A stretch of DNA of 64,000 nucleotides, taken from positions 70,496,252 through 70,560,251 of the forward strand of contig CM055097.1 of assembly GCA_029204225.1 (NCBI GenBank), read 5' to 3'. Below the pieces are notes generated by a model. That model was not told the origin of the DNA. It made no database searches and saw only the letters and a list, made by a program, of their open reading frames with translations. This DNA is from Diphasiastrum complanatum (taxonomy: Eukaryota; Streptophyta; Lycopodiopsida; Lycopodiales; Lycopodiaceae). Positions 24,204 to 36,096 of the stretch are shown in pieces (the first letter of the stretch is position 1; each line of letters begins with the position of its first letter). The position numbers were made by a program, and so were the translations under genes.

Positions 24204-24771
24204 TGTTGGAAAAAGAGTGTGTGTGGTGTGTGAGAAATGCAAATAGCTCAAAAAGAAATGAACTCGAAACTCGAACAAGAAACGAACTCGAACAAAAAGT
24301 GTTCGTGCGTAGCAGAATGAGCTATATTATTCTTTTCCTAAGCATGACTACGCCTATCAGAAACAAACAAAATGTTAGCGATAGAAATCACGGTTGTTCT
24401 GATTACATAGCCAAACATTAATAAAACACCAGAAGAATAATTTGTCATGAACAACTAGACAAATTATTTGTCACAAATGATTCGCGAAGAGCTTGACTGA
24501 GCTCGACTGATAATCAGTCGCGAATGATTTTCAAAAGACAAGACTAAATATTAGTCGCCAATAGCTAGACTAATAATAACTTGCTAAGAACAAATTACCA
24601 GATTGAGCAACAAGAAAGTCAGACAGAATGAAAAAAAAACATAGCAATATCGACACAAATTTGAACGCAGAACAAAAGAGTTGTTATCAGAGTAAGTATA
24701 GCAAAATATACATGTCAATAATGCAGTAGAGCACAAGACAATAATGGATGAAACCACATGCTCTACAAAGC
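24204..24771 (-). repeat. 5' LTR of the RT-less copia element
   Basis: Begins (plus sense) TGTTGGAAAAAGAGTGTG. The first 340 bp match the other LTR. The remainder up to the candidate target TAATTC at 24,772 is assigned by position only. Confidence 0.6.
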
Positions 24772-25048
24772 TAATTCAATCTGTATAAGGAATGAACCTA
24801 TTACTAACAATAAAGAATCAATGCGCAAGGCATCTACTTCGTCTATCTCTGATAAGCTTTTCATGCTATTATTTTACACACACACTTATTAATCTTAATC
24901 AGATATATCCGCAAGTGGTATTCGATATATATACACAATGTTACAGGTGTGCAGATGAAGAAAGTACAAAGTGGATGCGCTACCCAACCAGCAAACCATC
25001 GTGAATTTGCAGCTCTCTGTTCATGTCCAATGATTGTAGCCACCAAGG

Positions 25049-25060
25049 GCTCTGATACCA
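25049..25060 (-). other. Primer-binding site of an LTR remnant
   Basis: The minus strand reads TGGTATCAGAGC, next to the LTR at 25,062-25,306. Internal sequence of this element would extend below 25,049 but is cut by the copia element; 24,778-25,048 shows no coding match. Confidence 0.85.
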
Positions 25061-25061
25061 G

Positions 25062-25306
25062 GTTGAGAATACAGTTTAAAACCCGACCGAATCAATCACC
25101 ACAGCACAACGTCAAGTGCAACAAGACAAGACAACATAATTGCTCTCTCCCAAACTGTATATTCACACTAATAAGCAAGTACAAAGATAAAGTTGCTTAA
25201 GATTACTCAAAGGGCTCGTAAAAGAAAGACAGCCCGATAATTCTAGATTGAGCACACATGGTACTGTCAAGATTAGAAAGCACTGTATAAGTTGTTGCTA
25301 TTTTAA
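25062..25306 (-). repeat. Copia LTR, inverted copy of the one at 36,097-36,347
   Basis: The reverse complement matches 36,097-36,347 along its length, from TTAAAATAGC to TATTCTCAAC, with substitutions. It is the 5' LTR of a minus-strand element of the same family, left with only its PBS. Confidence 0.8.
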
Positions 25307-25525
25307 TTGTCTCTGTCAAATTATTTGTCAAATCTGGTTCAATTTGATTCTGATTTTGATAATTCTTCATTTTGAGAAGTGTCAATCGCTTGATCGTAGA
25401 ATCTTTTTCACAATTAGGAGCCTGATTCTTGTCAAGTGAAAGGAATTTTGCATATCTGAACTCAAGTAGTTTTTTATTGAAAATCTAGATCCAATCTCAT
25501 TGTCTGCCTGATTTAATTTGTAAGA

Positions 25526-27454
25526 ATGGCTGTGCCTGGAGGTACTCCTCAGGAAGTCAATCCAATCATTGTTAGGAGATCACCCCATTTGGATCTACCC
25601 AAATACAATGGATTAACTAATCCAATTAGATTTCTCCAGATCTATGCAGAATCTTGTGAAGTCTATGGTGAAGTTTTCCTCAAGATAAACTTAAGCTATT
25701 TCCAATGGCCTTAACGGTTGTAGCACAAGATTGGTATATAATCAAGATAAAACTAAGCGTACAGATTGAGAAACTGTTAAATGAGCCCTTGTAACATAGT
25801 TCAAACCTTGGAAGCTCATGGAAGACCCTTTCCAACTCTTAAGTAAAATTAAAATGGGAAAGTGAGAAATGGTACAAGATTATATTGGACGAGTTAAACG
25901 GTTCAGATCTGAGTGCAAACCTCAGCAGATTAACAAAAATGCCATGATGATGTGATCTTTGTCAGGTGTACCTAAAGGGATCAAACATGAGCTGAAACGG
26001 CATAATGAGTACGCAATTTTGCAAAATGCTATGGATGATGCAATATGAGAGGAGGATGAAGATTCAGATGATGAGCCAAATATTGGTATATTGTCTTATA
26101 CAGCAAGGCAGACCACTATGACATCCACCACTATTGCATCAACGAATATCAACGCTACTGCAAAAATGATGCTCAATGAGTTTGAGAAACTCGGGAAGAA
26201 CCAGCAGATACAGATGGAAAAATTGCAGTCGCAATTTAATGACAAGATCAAAGCCTTGGAAGATTTCCATGGAAAAGTGAACAAGGAACTCAGAAGTTTG
26301 CTAAGACTTTTCCTACCAGGAAAAATGTCGGGTATTCCATGTGTACGGAAAATCACATAGCAAATGAATGTCCTCAATTGAAAAAAGGAATAGAAACCAG
26401 TATTTGCATCTGTGCAATTCACCTGATTATGAGACTGCTTATTGCCATTTTAATCCTCGGATTATCCAGCAACAATATGCCCAAATGGGATATCGGGAAC
26501 TCCTTTACGGAAAGGATCCTACAGCCAAACCTCATCTTGGGTATCCGGAGAGACTAGCTTTACCAGCCCCACCGACACAATCGGCTCCTCTTGCTAATTT
26601 GATGGAACCATAACCTTACAAAGGTAACGAGCAATGGAATAACAGTAATGAAAGTGGACTTTCAAAACAGTATGCTATTTATGTTGTCGCACAACAACAA
26701 GCATCTAGAAATTGGACCAGAGCGCCACTTGGATGCTTTGCATGTGGAGAAAACCACATGAGGTACTCCATGTTGGAGCAGCCTGGGAAAGTGAGCAAAA
26801 AAATATCACCTTGTCGATACAACATAGGCAATTTTCTAAAGAAGCAACCGTGATAGATGGAGGTTTGGGAGTTAACCTTATTTCTACAAAGCTATGTGCA
26901 AAGTGGGCATACCTGTCAAGATTGTCGGAGTACAGTTTGTCATTACTTTTGTAGTAATGGACTTACCTGAAGCACCAAATGTTTATCAGATCCTACCGGG
27001 ACGTCCATGGTTACGAGTTGTGCAAGTAATTCATAACTGGGGTACCAAGAAAATCACTTTTGAAAATTGTGAATGTGCAGTCAAAGTTGATCCGATAACT
27101 TGGACTATCAAACCAGTAGCCCAAAAAGAGGATGATGATTCATCAACAATGGATCATATCTATGACCGACCAGTAAAAAACTGGGGAGTTCATTATGACT
27201 CTTAAACCGATACTGTCAATTGGAATCAAGCTCTTGCAACAATTGATTGTATAGCAGGCTATATGTGTCAACAAGATACTCAGTCTGACTTGAGCAAGAT
27301 TTCATTATTGGATCGAACTTTGGATACACCGATCACCTTTCCTTTGAATGTGTTGAATATAGCTTGGATATCAACTAAACCCATACCAGATCCAATTGAA
27401 AATGAACTTATTCATGTGAGTCATGCCTTGGCTTATGATGACAATGCACTTTGA
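25526..27454 (+). pseudogene. Ty3/gypsy gag and protease, decayed
   Basis: The plus-strand frame from ATG 25,526 begins with a gag capsid-like segment (SPHLDLPKYNGLTNPIRFLQ). It continues in other frames with SGVPKGIKHELKRHNEY near 25,966. ORF 26,091-26,360 is a helical region (MEKLQSQFNDKIKALEDF). Two degenerate zinc knuckles follow: ENHIANECPQLKKG near 26,343 and CFACGENHM near 26,735. A protease-like stretch, TVIDGGLGVNLISTKLC (26,850-26,900), has DGG where the active site normally reads D-(S/T)-G. LPGRPWLRVVQVIHNWGTKK (about 26,990) matches the end of gypsy protease. Stops and frameshifts occur throughout. No RT follows, so the element is 3'-truncated or diverged beyond recognition. Confidence 0.65.
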
Positions 27455-30420
27455 TTTACATCCTAGATGGAGTGCAGCTTTTTCAAGGAAAATTGGGTTT
27501 GGATTCACTAATTTTTGTTTTAAGCATGTTTTTCAAACTTGGTGGTAGAGTGCTCTTCTCCTTGTTTGATTTTGTCAGAGATGTTGTGAATTAGTGTGAA
27601 ATTCATTCTTTTTTCTAAAGCCTTGAAAATTTTCCGTTTGAATTAGAATGATCTACATGTGTAGATCCACTTTCTTGTTCAAATCTGTTTTTTTAGATGA
27701 GTGATTTGCATGAGTCCATAATGTTTTGGATAGTTTTGATTCAGATTAAGTAGTAGGCTATTTGTTGATAGATTGACGAGGAATTGATTTATCCTGGATG
27801 AATAAGCTGACTGATGCTGGAAATTTGAAATTACGGTTTGCATGAGAGGATTTAAGGTTGTTAGACTAATCCTCTTGTGAAGCATGTAGACTGTGAACAA
27901 GAAAAACTGAAAACTTTGACTGAAAAATGTAAATTGGTGCCTCTCTAAGCTGTGACAGATTTAGAAATTGGATTGTGGATGCATGTTAGATTAATTGTGG
28001 ATGCAACTGAGTTCTTGGAGCTCCTGCAATCTTGTAGCTTGCTGACTTGAGGAGGTTTTGAATGACAAACCTATTTACTCTCAACATTTGTAAAATCTGA
28101 TTTGGTGAGGGATAAAACCTCTGTTCAGATAAAAACAAGTGTAGAGAGGGTCGCAGCAATGCTTGTTCGTATGGAGTAAGAAGGAAAACCCTGTAGAAGA
28201 GTTGCGTGAAGGAAAACTTGCTTGAAACCTCTTTTCAGAAACAAAGAGATTAGAAAAAATTGCTAACATGCAAGCATTGTAGAAACATTGAGTTGCTGGA
28301 ACATTTGCTTGCACATGAGGAATGTTGTCCTGCAAACAAACTGATGAATTGGAGGCATGTTGAGCGTCGCCCTCTATTCATGTCTGGCGCTATTCATCGT
28401 TGTGGTTAATCACATGTGTTGAGAGCTGGGATCCCGATTCATGTGGGCAGGAGAGCACAGAAGCTGGTGCTGATAGCGGACGTTGGAATGAAGCTGTGAT
28501 CTGAATTCGGATCAGGTAAACCGACGTTTAGCAATCCACCTGTGAGATAGATCTCTTTCCCTCTCTCTCTCTCGATGGAGGTCGCGGCAGGGCTACCTCT
28601 CTTTTTGGGTGACTGGTGGCTGAAGTGCAATACCTAAATGTTTTAGGTTATCTGAGGCCTCTTGGGGTTTTATCTTGAATATGCTTTTTGGGTAATTGTG
28701 GGACCGCAATTTTTTGTAATTGCATGAGTGTGCATGCTAGTCGACCTAGGTTTTAAGAGCTTGACCAGTAGTAACTTCAAAAATGGTTCCAAAAGTAATT
28801 TTGGAAACTCGAAAATTTGAGCTACTAGCTTATTGTGAGAGGAATTTTGATTCCTTTGGGCATGTGTGTCAATGCAGTAAACTCGGTTTTGAAAGTGATT
28901 TGGTTCTCCAGGCAAGTACCCAGTTAGTGGGAATTTTGGGTCCCTGGTACTGTGCTTTTTATCCATTTAACTCTGAAGTAGCAATATTCCTAGTTAATTG
29001 AGTTAAATGATATTTTTGGTTCTTCCTTTTGGACTCGGTGTGCACCGATAGGCTTATCCTAAAATGATTTTGATCTTTAAAATTGGGCAAATTAAGGCTT
29101 TTCAGATACTTGTTAAAGTGAATGGATGGAATAAGATCGTAATTTTTGGGAGGTAGCTCTATATTCGATTAAAAAACAAGTGTATCAAATATTGTAAATA
29201 ATACCCGGAACCAAATTTTATTGATTTTTCATTGATTCTGGCAACTTTAACGAACAATGAAAATGAACTGGTGTGGTCAAAAGGGAAGTACCTAGCATTT
29301 ACTTGTGTCAATGGAATTTTCAGGGACCTTCGCTAAAAGAATTTTTGGGTGATCGAAAAATCTAAGGGAGGAAGAAAATGAGACACCTGAGTAGGTAAAT
29401 GTGATAATTTTGTATAATTTGGGTTGGTTAAGAAACCCTATAAGGAAATTGCATAACACCGGTTTTTTGAATTCACTAAGTTGAATTTATTTTAAATATC
29501 TACAGGACCATGAGTTGACCCTAATTTGTTATAAGAAATTGTGACATGGAACGAGAATGGACACTGGGTTCACATTTGTAAAGTAAAGAACCTTATTCCT
29601 AAGAGTTGTAACTCTCAGATGGTAGGAATTCGGGATGGATAGTACCAACTAGAAGGGTTGTTTTATGTGACGGAAATACCATGTGCAGATTCTTGTTAAA
29701 TCACAATTTTGTTAATGGACTATTGCAATTCATTTGGAACAAATTTGGGGGTACTCCAGTACTTGGTGGAATAGATATGTGCATATCTATATTGGAAATC
29801 CAGATGGAGTTTTTAAGATCTCTGGAATATCAAATAATGTGGTTTAAGATCTTTTTGAGGATCCTGTATTGGATATAGGATGGTCAGATAAACTCTCTGT
29901 ATGAGCATTGTGTTTGCATGATACTTTGTGAGTCAAACCTGGTGGTTTGTTGGTGTGCTTGAGTGTGAGTCAAGTACAAAGTAGCAGGATATGCATAACA
30001 TCTTTTGGACACTCCAGAAATTGCTACAAATTATTGTTTTTCACTCTTATCACATTTGAGGTTAAGAGAGAGAGAGAGTTAGAAATCAGAGTTAATCTGA
30101 TATATATTTTATGTAAGCTCTAAATGTGATTATGTAATTGGTGTACAATTTATTTGGTTTACTATATATGGTTGTGTTCGGGACGTGACCCGTAAGGATA
30201 TATTGATCGGGCGCTGATCCCGTAGATGGCTACTTGGGTTAGCCGGGTAGCCACACGTAGGAAGAAATTAGCCTGTACAGTGATTTTGAAATCATTATGC
30301 TATAGTCAGGGGCATGTCCTGGGTTTGTCAATATATGTGGCCATATTGGGCCTAACCCTAGTTTGGCAGGTGGTAGGCCAGTTTAGTGACACCTGTTGAG
30401 CCCATGCAGTTTGGGACTTT
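27455..30420. other. No gene recognised
   Basis: About 3 kb without a supported gene. It contains a short (CT)n tract at about 28,559-28,575, a (GA)n tract at 30,067-30,079, and a GC-richer block at 30,180-30,285 holding GACGTGACCCGTAAGG and GGGTTAGCCGGGTAGCC. It may hold the remaining part and LTR of the gypsy gag element upstream, but no terminal repeat pair was seen. Confidence 0.35.
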
Positions 30421-30440
30421 GCTATATGTACAGTGTTTCT

Positions 30441-31480
30441 TCATAATAGACTTAACTTTTGTTGTGCCATCTTTGAGAGCTTGTGAGGAGTGGCTATGGT
30501 GATTGTGTGATGTGATCTGCATACTGCACTAGATCCTAACAAAATTTCAACTATATCTTGAGATGTATCCTCATATTCATCACTAGGAAGGTCAATGAAT
30601 GGATCATCATCAGGAGGTATCCTCACTATACCATCTTTTCCACTGGATGTATCTATCTTCTCAGCATCCTTGTCTTCATACATCTTGGATTCATCAAAGA
30701 TAACATCACGGCTTACATGGATTTTGTTTTCCACTAGATCAAAACATCTATAGCCCTTCACACGTTCATCATATCCTAGGAATATACACTTGATAGCTTT
30801 TACATCAAGGCTACGTCTCTCTTCCTTAGGATTGTGTACAAAGGCTTTACATCCAAATATTCGCAAGTGATTCACCTTTGGCTTCTTCTTCGTGAATCCT
30901 TATTCAGGTGTTATCTTTGGTATGGCAATGGTAGGACTTCTATTTTGAAGATAGACTGCCGTACTGCATGCTTTTGACCAAAAATCTTTTGGTAGTTTCA
31001 TCTCAACTAGCATAGATCTGGCACTTTCCACAATCGTACGATTCTTGCGCTCAGCTACACCATTGAGAGCAGGTGTATGAGCTTGCGTAAATTGTCTTTT
31101 AATCCCACATTGATCGCAAAGATCATTGAAGTCATTAGACTTGTACTCACCTCCACTATCTGATCTTAGGACTTTGATCTTCCTACCGTCTAATTTTCGA
31201 CCAATGCTTTGAAGCTCTTGAAATTGTCAAATGCATCCAATTTCTTCTTCAAGAAGTATATCCACGTCTTACGTGACATATCATCAATAAAGGTCATGAA
31301 ATAGAAGGCCTTACCTAAGGACATGGTCCTCATAGGCCCGCATAAATCTGTGTGGATCAAATCCAGGATGTTCTTTGCCCTTGCAACACCCCCTTTATTG
31401 AACTTCTCTCGATGTTGCTTCCCATATATACATGATTCGCACATCGATTTCAAGTGGTCTTCTATAGTAGGCAATCATGT
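30441..31480 (-). pseudogene. Copia integrase and post-integrase region
   Basis: Frame 31,190-31,474 has the zinc end MCESCIYGKQHREKF, then DLIHTDLCGPM with the first catalytic Asp and FYFMTFIDDMSRKTWIYFL. A broken middle (31,190-30,880) holds the second Asp and the ERKN-type motif in another frame. Frame 30,441-30,875 gives NHLRIFGCKAFVHNPKEERR and KCIFLGYDERVKGYRC, the block between integrase and RT. Open segments are long, so decay is moderate. Confidence 0.85.
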
Positions 31481-31543
31481 TACCATCTCCAATTTTCTCA
31501 TCAAACTGAGGCTTCCCAAGTTCAAGTGACCAAGCCTCTTATG

Positions 31544-31984
31544 TCACAACTCAGTTTGCGATGGAATGGACGATACGAGTCCATGTTGCCCCTTGATTGT
31601 GGCATTCAACCTGTACAATTTTGTATTGGGCCCCCTTACTCCATCCGCAATATCTTTGAACTTTTGGTTCACATCCTTCACAAAGCAACACTCATGGGCA
31701 AATTCTACTTTCAACTTTTGATCAGTAATGACTCCAACAGAAAGTAGATTTCTCTTCAAATCTGGTACATAAAATACCTCCTTGATCATCCTGCTTTTTC
31801 CATCAGGTAGTTGGATTGAAATGGTGCCTATCCCCTTGATCTTGCACACATCGCCATTTGCTTGTGAAACGGACGTTCCATTATCCAACACTTTTAAGCT
31901 ACTGAACCAATTCTTGTTACCTGTCATGTGTCTTGTGGCTCCCGAGTCAATATACCATGCTTGATCATCTTGATTAGATGACAA
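31544..31984 (-). pseudogene. Copia protease and GAG-pre-integrase region
   Basis: The 146-residue frame opens with AWYIDSGATRHMTG, an intact D-S-G aspartic protease site. ISIQLPDGKSRMIKEVFYVP and NLLSVGVITDQKLKVEF follow, typical of copia. It is flanked upstream by a CCHC knuckle (CFHCGKKSHWKSEC, near 32,125-32,085) in another frame. Confidence 0.85.
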
Positions 31985-32239
31985 TGCAGATATGAAGATG
32001 CTAGAGTCTTCAATCTCATCCTCATTGATAAGGTTACCTGCTTGCTTTGGTTTCTCCTTGCCTTGTTCTGCCAGAAATTTACGACATTCACTCTTCCAAT
32101 GGCTCTTTTTACCACAATGGAAGCACTTGTCTTTCTTCTTGGTCTTACTGGAAGATCCCTCATCCTCCTGAGTCTTGGCAAATTGTTGTTTAGACTTCTT
32201 CTTGCCCTTGCCCTTACCTTGTTTTTGGCATGTCGCAAG

Positions 32240-32853
32240 TGCCTAATCGTCAGTATTTTGACGTCTAGCTTTCACCATTTCTCGTCGTTGCTCTTCCTGC
32301 ATCAAGATTTCTGTGAGCTCGTCAAAGGTGACAATCTTTCTCTGGATGTTATTTCGCTCACAGACATCTGAAGGGTTCTGCAATGCCACACAATGCATTG
32401 TGCACCAACTCCACATCACGTATGCGCTCACCAATAGAATGCAGTTCATCCCTCATTGTCTTGATTATGGTCATGTACTTCTGAATGTGCTCTCTTTGCT
32501 CCATTCGGGCTTTGACTTTAGCATTGACTTCAAAACTATGATTCTAGACAGATTTGACATCTCGAATGCTCCTTTAACACATCCCATGCCTGTCTAGGTG
32601 TAACAGCATCACAAATGTGGGTAATGATGTGATCCTTCACTAACAAGTTAATGAATGTCAAAGCTTTCCTCATCTTTTTGTCGAACACTTTGATATCCGC
32701 TTCATTTGGCGACCTTCTCTCATCACCTGTGACGACTTCCCACACATCTTTCTCCATCAGTATGTTTTTCATTTTGAATCTCCACACTGCATAGTTGGAA
32801 ATCCTGTCCAATTTACTACTTTCACTCAAAATGGACTCTCCCATGTTTGCCAT
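32240..32853 (-). pseudogene. Copia gag
   Basis: It starts at MANMGESILSESSKLDRISN (32,853), then YAVWRFKMKNILMEKDVWEV, the standard N-terminus of plant copia gag, and VTPRQAWDVLKE. A frame break near 32,540 separates the remainder (32,243-32,449), which has the EILMQEEQRRE helix. The Met lies about 350 bases after the PBS. Confidence 0.8.
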
Positions 32854-33204
32854 CGTAAAACTGCTTGAAACTTCTACCGTAGGCTAAAAACAATATGCTG
32901 AGGCCAACTGTGATGTCAGAAGTTGAAAATAATGACCTACACTTTTTCCCTTACCAGGCCACTCAAACACCAAATGGCCTACTTCGGAATTTCAAAATTC
33001 TGTTTGCTGAGGTTCTGATTCAGCTGACAACTCTTGTCTCTAAATCCTCACATAGTCTCAAGCTCACCAAGCTTCTGTGTGCTAAACTCTCTGCACCAGT
33101 GTTTTTCCTTCCGTCTTCAACCTGCCGTAAACCGAACTCTCAGAAGACAATTCTCTCGAAGCTCTCTTCAACGGCGATGCTGTACTGTGTACACTCCCTG
33201 TACA

Positions 33205-33216
33205 GCTCTGATACCA
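33205..33216 (-). other. Primer-binding site
   Basis: The minus strand reads TGGTATCAGAGC. LTR sequence (about 33,217-33,480) lies beyond it. Confidence 0.85.
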
Positions 33217-33480
33217 ACTTAGAATTTGCTTCGAACAGGAACACAAATCATGCTACACAGTAACACAGACAGAAAACACTCTCCATAGCAAGCTCACATG
33301 GCAACTGTATTTCTCAAAATGAAATTATACTGTACATGTATTTACTCAGGCAACCCATGCATGACCCAGGTTGCCGTTGGCAGGACGCGTGTCCCATCGA
33401 CTTGCCTCGTGGCGAGGCCAATTGATCCTTATCAACTGATAGGACCCACAGTACAGTAGCACAATGATTCTTTAATTTTA
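33217..33480 (-). repeat. Probable 5' LTR of the 30.4-33.5 kb copia element
   Basis: Assigned by its position beside the PBS. No second copy is in the window, so the outer end is set by where the plus-strand copia coding sequence begins. Confidence 0.5.
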
Positions 33481-33484
33481 ACTT

Positions 33485-34198
33485 TTCATAGATGATTACT
33501 CTAGGAGGACATGGATTTATTTCTTGAAGAAGAAATCTGATGCTTTTGCTCGCTTCAAGGAGTTTAAGGCTTTAGTAGAGAACCAACTGGATGCACGCAT
33601 CAAAGTGCTAAGATCAGATAGAGGGGGTGAATACAAATATGATGATTCTGAGGACTTTTGCAAGGAACACGGCATCAAAAGACAATTTACACAATCACAC
33701 ACGTCGCACAGTAATGGTGTAGCTGAAAGGAAAAACATGACTATTATGGAGAGTGCATGCTCCATGATGAAGCAAATGGGCTTAACCAATTCACTTTGGT
33801 CGAAAGCGTGTAGTGCGGCAATGTTCTTGCAAAATAGGAGCCCTACAGTTGCGGCTCCAAATGTGACCCCCGAAGAAGCATTTACAGGAACAAAGCCAAA
33901 AATCAACAAGTTTCGTGTCATTGGATAAAAGGCCTATGTACATGTGCCAAAGGAGGAGCGTAGAAAATTTGATGCCAAAGCAATCAAGTGTATCTTTGTC
34001 GGTTATGATGTGGGGACGAAGGCGTATAGGTGTCTTGATCCTGTAATGAACAAGATTCACATAAACAAAGATGTAATCTTTGATGAGACGCATAAGTATG
34101 AAGATGAAGATGAGAGCATCAAAAGACTTCCTACAATCTTGGAAGAAGAAGATGAAGAAGATGCTCCACAGGATGATGCACATGAAGATGAAGGTTGA
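33485..34198 (+). pseudogene. Copia integrase (C-terminal two-thirds)
   Basis: Enters at DDYSRRTWIYFLKKK and then shows KVLRSDRGGEYKYDDSEDF (second Asp) and SHTSHSNGVAERKNMTIME (Glu), so two of the three catalytic residues are visible. A stop near 33,926 (VIG, then KAYVHVPKEERR) splits it from frame 33,944-34,198. That frame holds KCIFVGYDVGTKAYRCLDP and an acidic tail ending in DEDESIK and EEEDEEDAPQ. Confidence 0.85.
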
Positions 34199-34243
34199 TA
34201 GGGTGAGTATGAGAGGACACCACCTATCCAAGAGCCTAGGAGA

Positions 34244-35161
34244 ATGTACTTGCTGATAGGAGCAACAAAGGAGAAACCGGTTGGAAGTAAGCGAAGTGTA
34301 TCACCTGAGTCTAAGATACCAAAATGGTACGAAAAGATTATGAAGGACGCAAAGCTAAATCAACCAAGATCTAGCACACAAGAAGAAGTGAGAAGATCAA
34401 TGCAAAAAAGGAAGTCTCCCGATCGCTATCATGTGAACTATGCCCTAATGAGTGACATTTTGAAGTGTCGAGAGCCATCAACCTTTGATGAGGCAAAGGA
34501 TCACAAAGAGTGGCAAAGGGCAATGGAAGAGGAGATAGAGTCCATCCACAGACATGGTACGTGGGAGTTAGTTGATTTACCACTTGGAAAGAAACCCATT
34601 GACAACAAATGGGTGTTCAGATCAAAGTTTCATGCGGATGGCATGATAGCAAAGCACAAGGCACACGTAGTAGTGAAGGGCTATGAGAAAAACACAGGAA
34701 TTGACTATGAAGAGACATTTGCTCCAGTGGCTAAGTGGACTACGCTCCGCCTTATCATCGCCTTAGCATCTCATTTTGGGTGGAAGATCCATCAAATGGA
34801 TGTGAAGTCTGCATTTTTGAATGGTGACTTAGAGGAAAAAGTTTACATGGTCCAACCACAGGGCTTTATGGCAAAGGGACAAGAACATAAGGTGTGCAAG
34901 ATAAGCAAAGCACTTTATGGCCTTAAGCAAGCGCCACGCGCATGGTATGGATGCATTGGCCATTACTTTCTTTCTCATGAGTTTGTAAGGACAAATTCAG
35001 ATCCAACTCTTTATGTTTTTATAAATGAAGAAAGCATTGCCTTGATTGTACTTTGTGCTGATGATATTATTATCATCAACGATGATGAGAATCTCATTCA
35101 TTCTATCAAAGCCAACTTGTGCAAGCAATTTGAGATGACAGATTTAGATCTTATGCATTAG
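34244..35161 (+). pseudogene. Copia reverse transcriptase
   Basis: A 305-residue open frame, the longest RT in the window. Visible motifs are EWQRAMEEEIESIHRHGTWE, NKWVFRSKFHADGMIAKHKA, ETFAPVAKWTTLRLIIALAS, IHQMDVKSAFLNGDLEEKVY (with the first catalytic Asp of the palm) and YGLKQAPRAWY. LIVLCADDIIII carries ADD in place of YVDD. A TAG at 35,159-35,161 separates it from the connection domain. Apart from that stop it reads as a nearly intact enzyme that would synthesise cDNA. Confidence 0.9.
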
Positions 35162-35164
35162 TGC

Positions 35165-36004
35165 TTGGGTGTTGAAGTATGGCAAAATGGCAATGATATC
35201 AGGCTATGTCAAAGCAAGTATGTGCGCAAGATATTAGAGAGATTTCGCATGACAAAGTGCAAACCTTCCATCACCCCTTGCGAAGCTGGTAAGAAGTTGT
35301 CTCATGTTGATGATAGTGCACAGGTTGACGCTACTTTATTTCGTCAGCTAGTTGGGAGTTTGATCTATCTTACGACTACACGTCCTGATATCTGCCATGT
35401 TGTAAGTCTGATTAGTCAATTCATGTCATCACCCACTATGGATCATTGGAAAGCTGCAAAGAGGATTTTGAGGTACGTGAAAGGTACACCTAACCTTGGC
35501 TTGGTCTACAAAAGACAAAGTACTTTACCTAAGTTGCAAGGTTATGTTGATGCTGATTGGGCATGAAATGTAGATGATAGAAAGTCAACAACAGGTTATG
35601 CTTTCACTTTTAGTAGTGGTTGTTTTTCATGGTCTAGCAAAAAGCAGGACACTATTTCTCTTTATTCTTCAGAAGCTGAATATAAAGCGTTAAGTTTTGC
35701 AACTCAGGAAGCTATTTGGCTACGTAAGTTGTTGAGTGAGATTGGCATGAAATAGGTACATCCCAGTGTTATTTTCTGTGATAGCCAAAGTGGGATACAG
35801 TTGGCTAAGAATCCTGTCTTTCATGCGAGAACAAAACATATTGAAGTGAAATATCACTTTGTGCGTGAAAGGCTACAATCTGAAGATATAAGTATTACAC
35901 ACTGTTCTATGATGTTACAAGTTGCTGATATATTTACAAAAGCTTTAAGTAAAGAGAAGTTTGAAACTTTTAGAGCTAAACTTGGCTTAGATGTGGTTAT
36001 GTAA
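35165..36004 (+). pseudogene. Copia RT connection and RNase H
   Basis: ORF 35,165-35,566 carries VRKILERFRMTKCKPSITP and LVGSLIYLTTTRPDICHVV, then YVDADWA at the start of RNase H. After a stop at 35,564, sequence to 35,750 gives a KKQDTISLYSSEAEYKAL-type catalytic segment in the same frame. A further stop precedes ORF 35,801-36,004, which has HARTKHIEVKYHFVRERLQ and VADIFTKALSKEKFE. Together these are the whole 3' end of copia pol with three point lesions. Confidence 0.85.
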
Positions 36005-36084
36005 AAGGCTTTTACTTATGATACTATCATGGTTTATGTTCCATGAATAGAGTAAACTTTAAAATAAAGAGAGACGTTGATCAT

Positions 36085-36096
36085 TGAGGGAGAGAG
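36085..36096 (+). other. Polypurine tract
   Basis: TGAGGGAGAGAG lies immediately before the LTR start TTAAAATAGC. Confidence 0.7.

Larger units (their letters stand above)
20860..24771 (-). mobile_element. Ty1/copia element lacking RT and RNase H
   Basis: Related terminal sequences start at 20,860 (TATTGGAAAAAGAGGGTG) and 24,204 (TGTTGGAAAAAGAGTGTG). On the minus strand the 5' LTR runs directly into a perfect initiator-Met PBS (24,192-24,203). The internal order is gag, CCHC knuckle, protease, GAG-pre-integrase, integrase and the post-integrase GYT...Y region. After about 21,870 there is no RT or RNase H; instead an array of short motifs leads to the 3' LTR. The outer ends are uncertain. The hexamer TAATTC occurs at 20,854-20,859 and 24,772-24,777, a candidate duplicated target. 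The element cuts the gypsy RT at 20,859. Confidence 0.7.
30441..33480 (-). mobile_element. Ty1/copia element, 5' half only
   Basis: On the minus strand: LTR (about 33,217-33,480), PBS (33,205-33,216), gag, zinc knuckle, protease, integrase and the post-integrase block, ending at about 30,441 without RT or RNase H. It lies head-to-head with a plus-strand copia 3' half starting near 33,485. Their integrase segments are clearly related but not identical. Confidence 0.75.

Noticed and set aside
20854-24777. TAATTC as proven target duplication of the RT-less copia
   Set aside because: Kept only as a candidate. The LTR ends are not both defined and the gypsy coding sequence does not clearly resume beyond 24,777.
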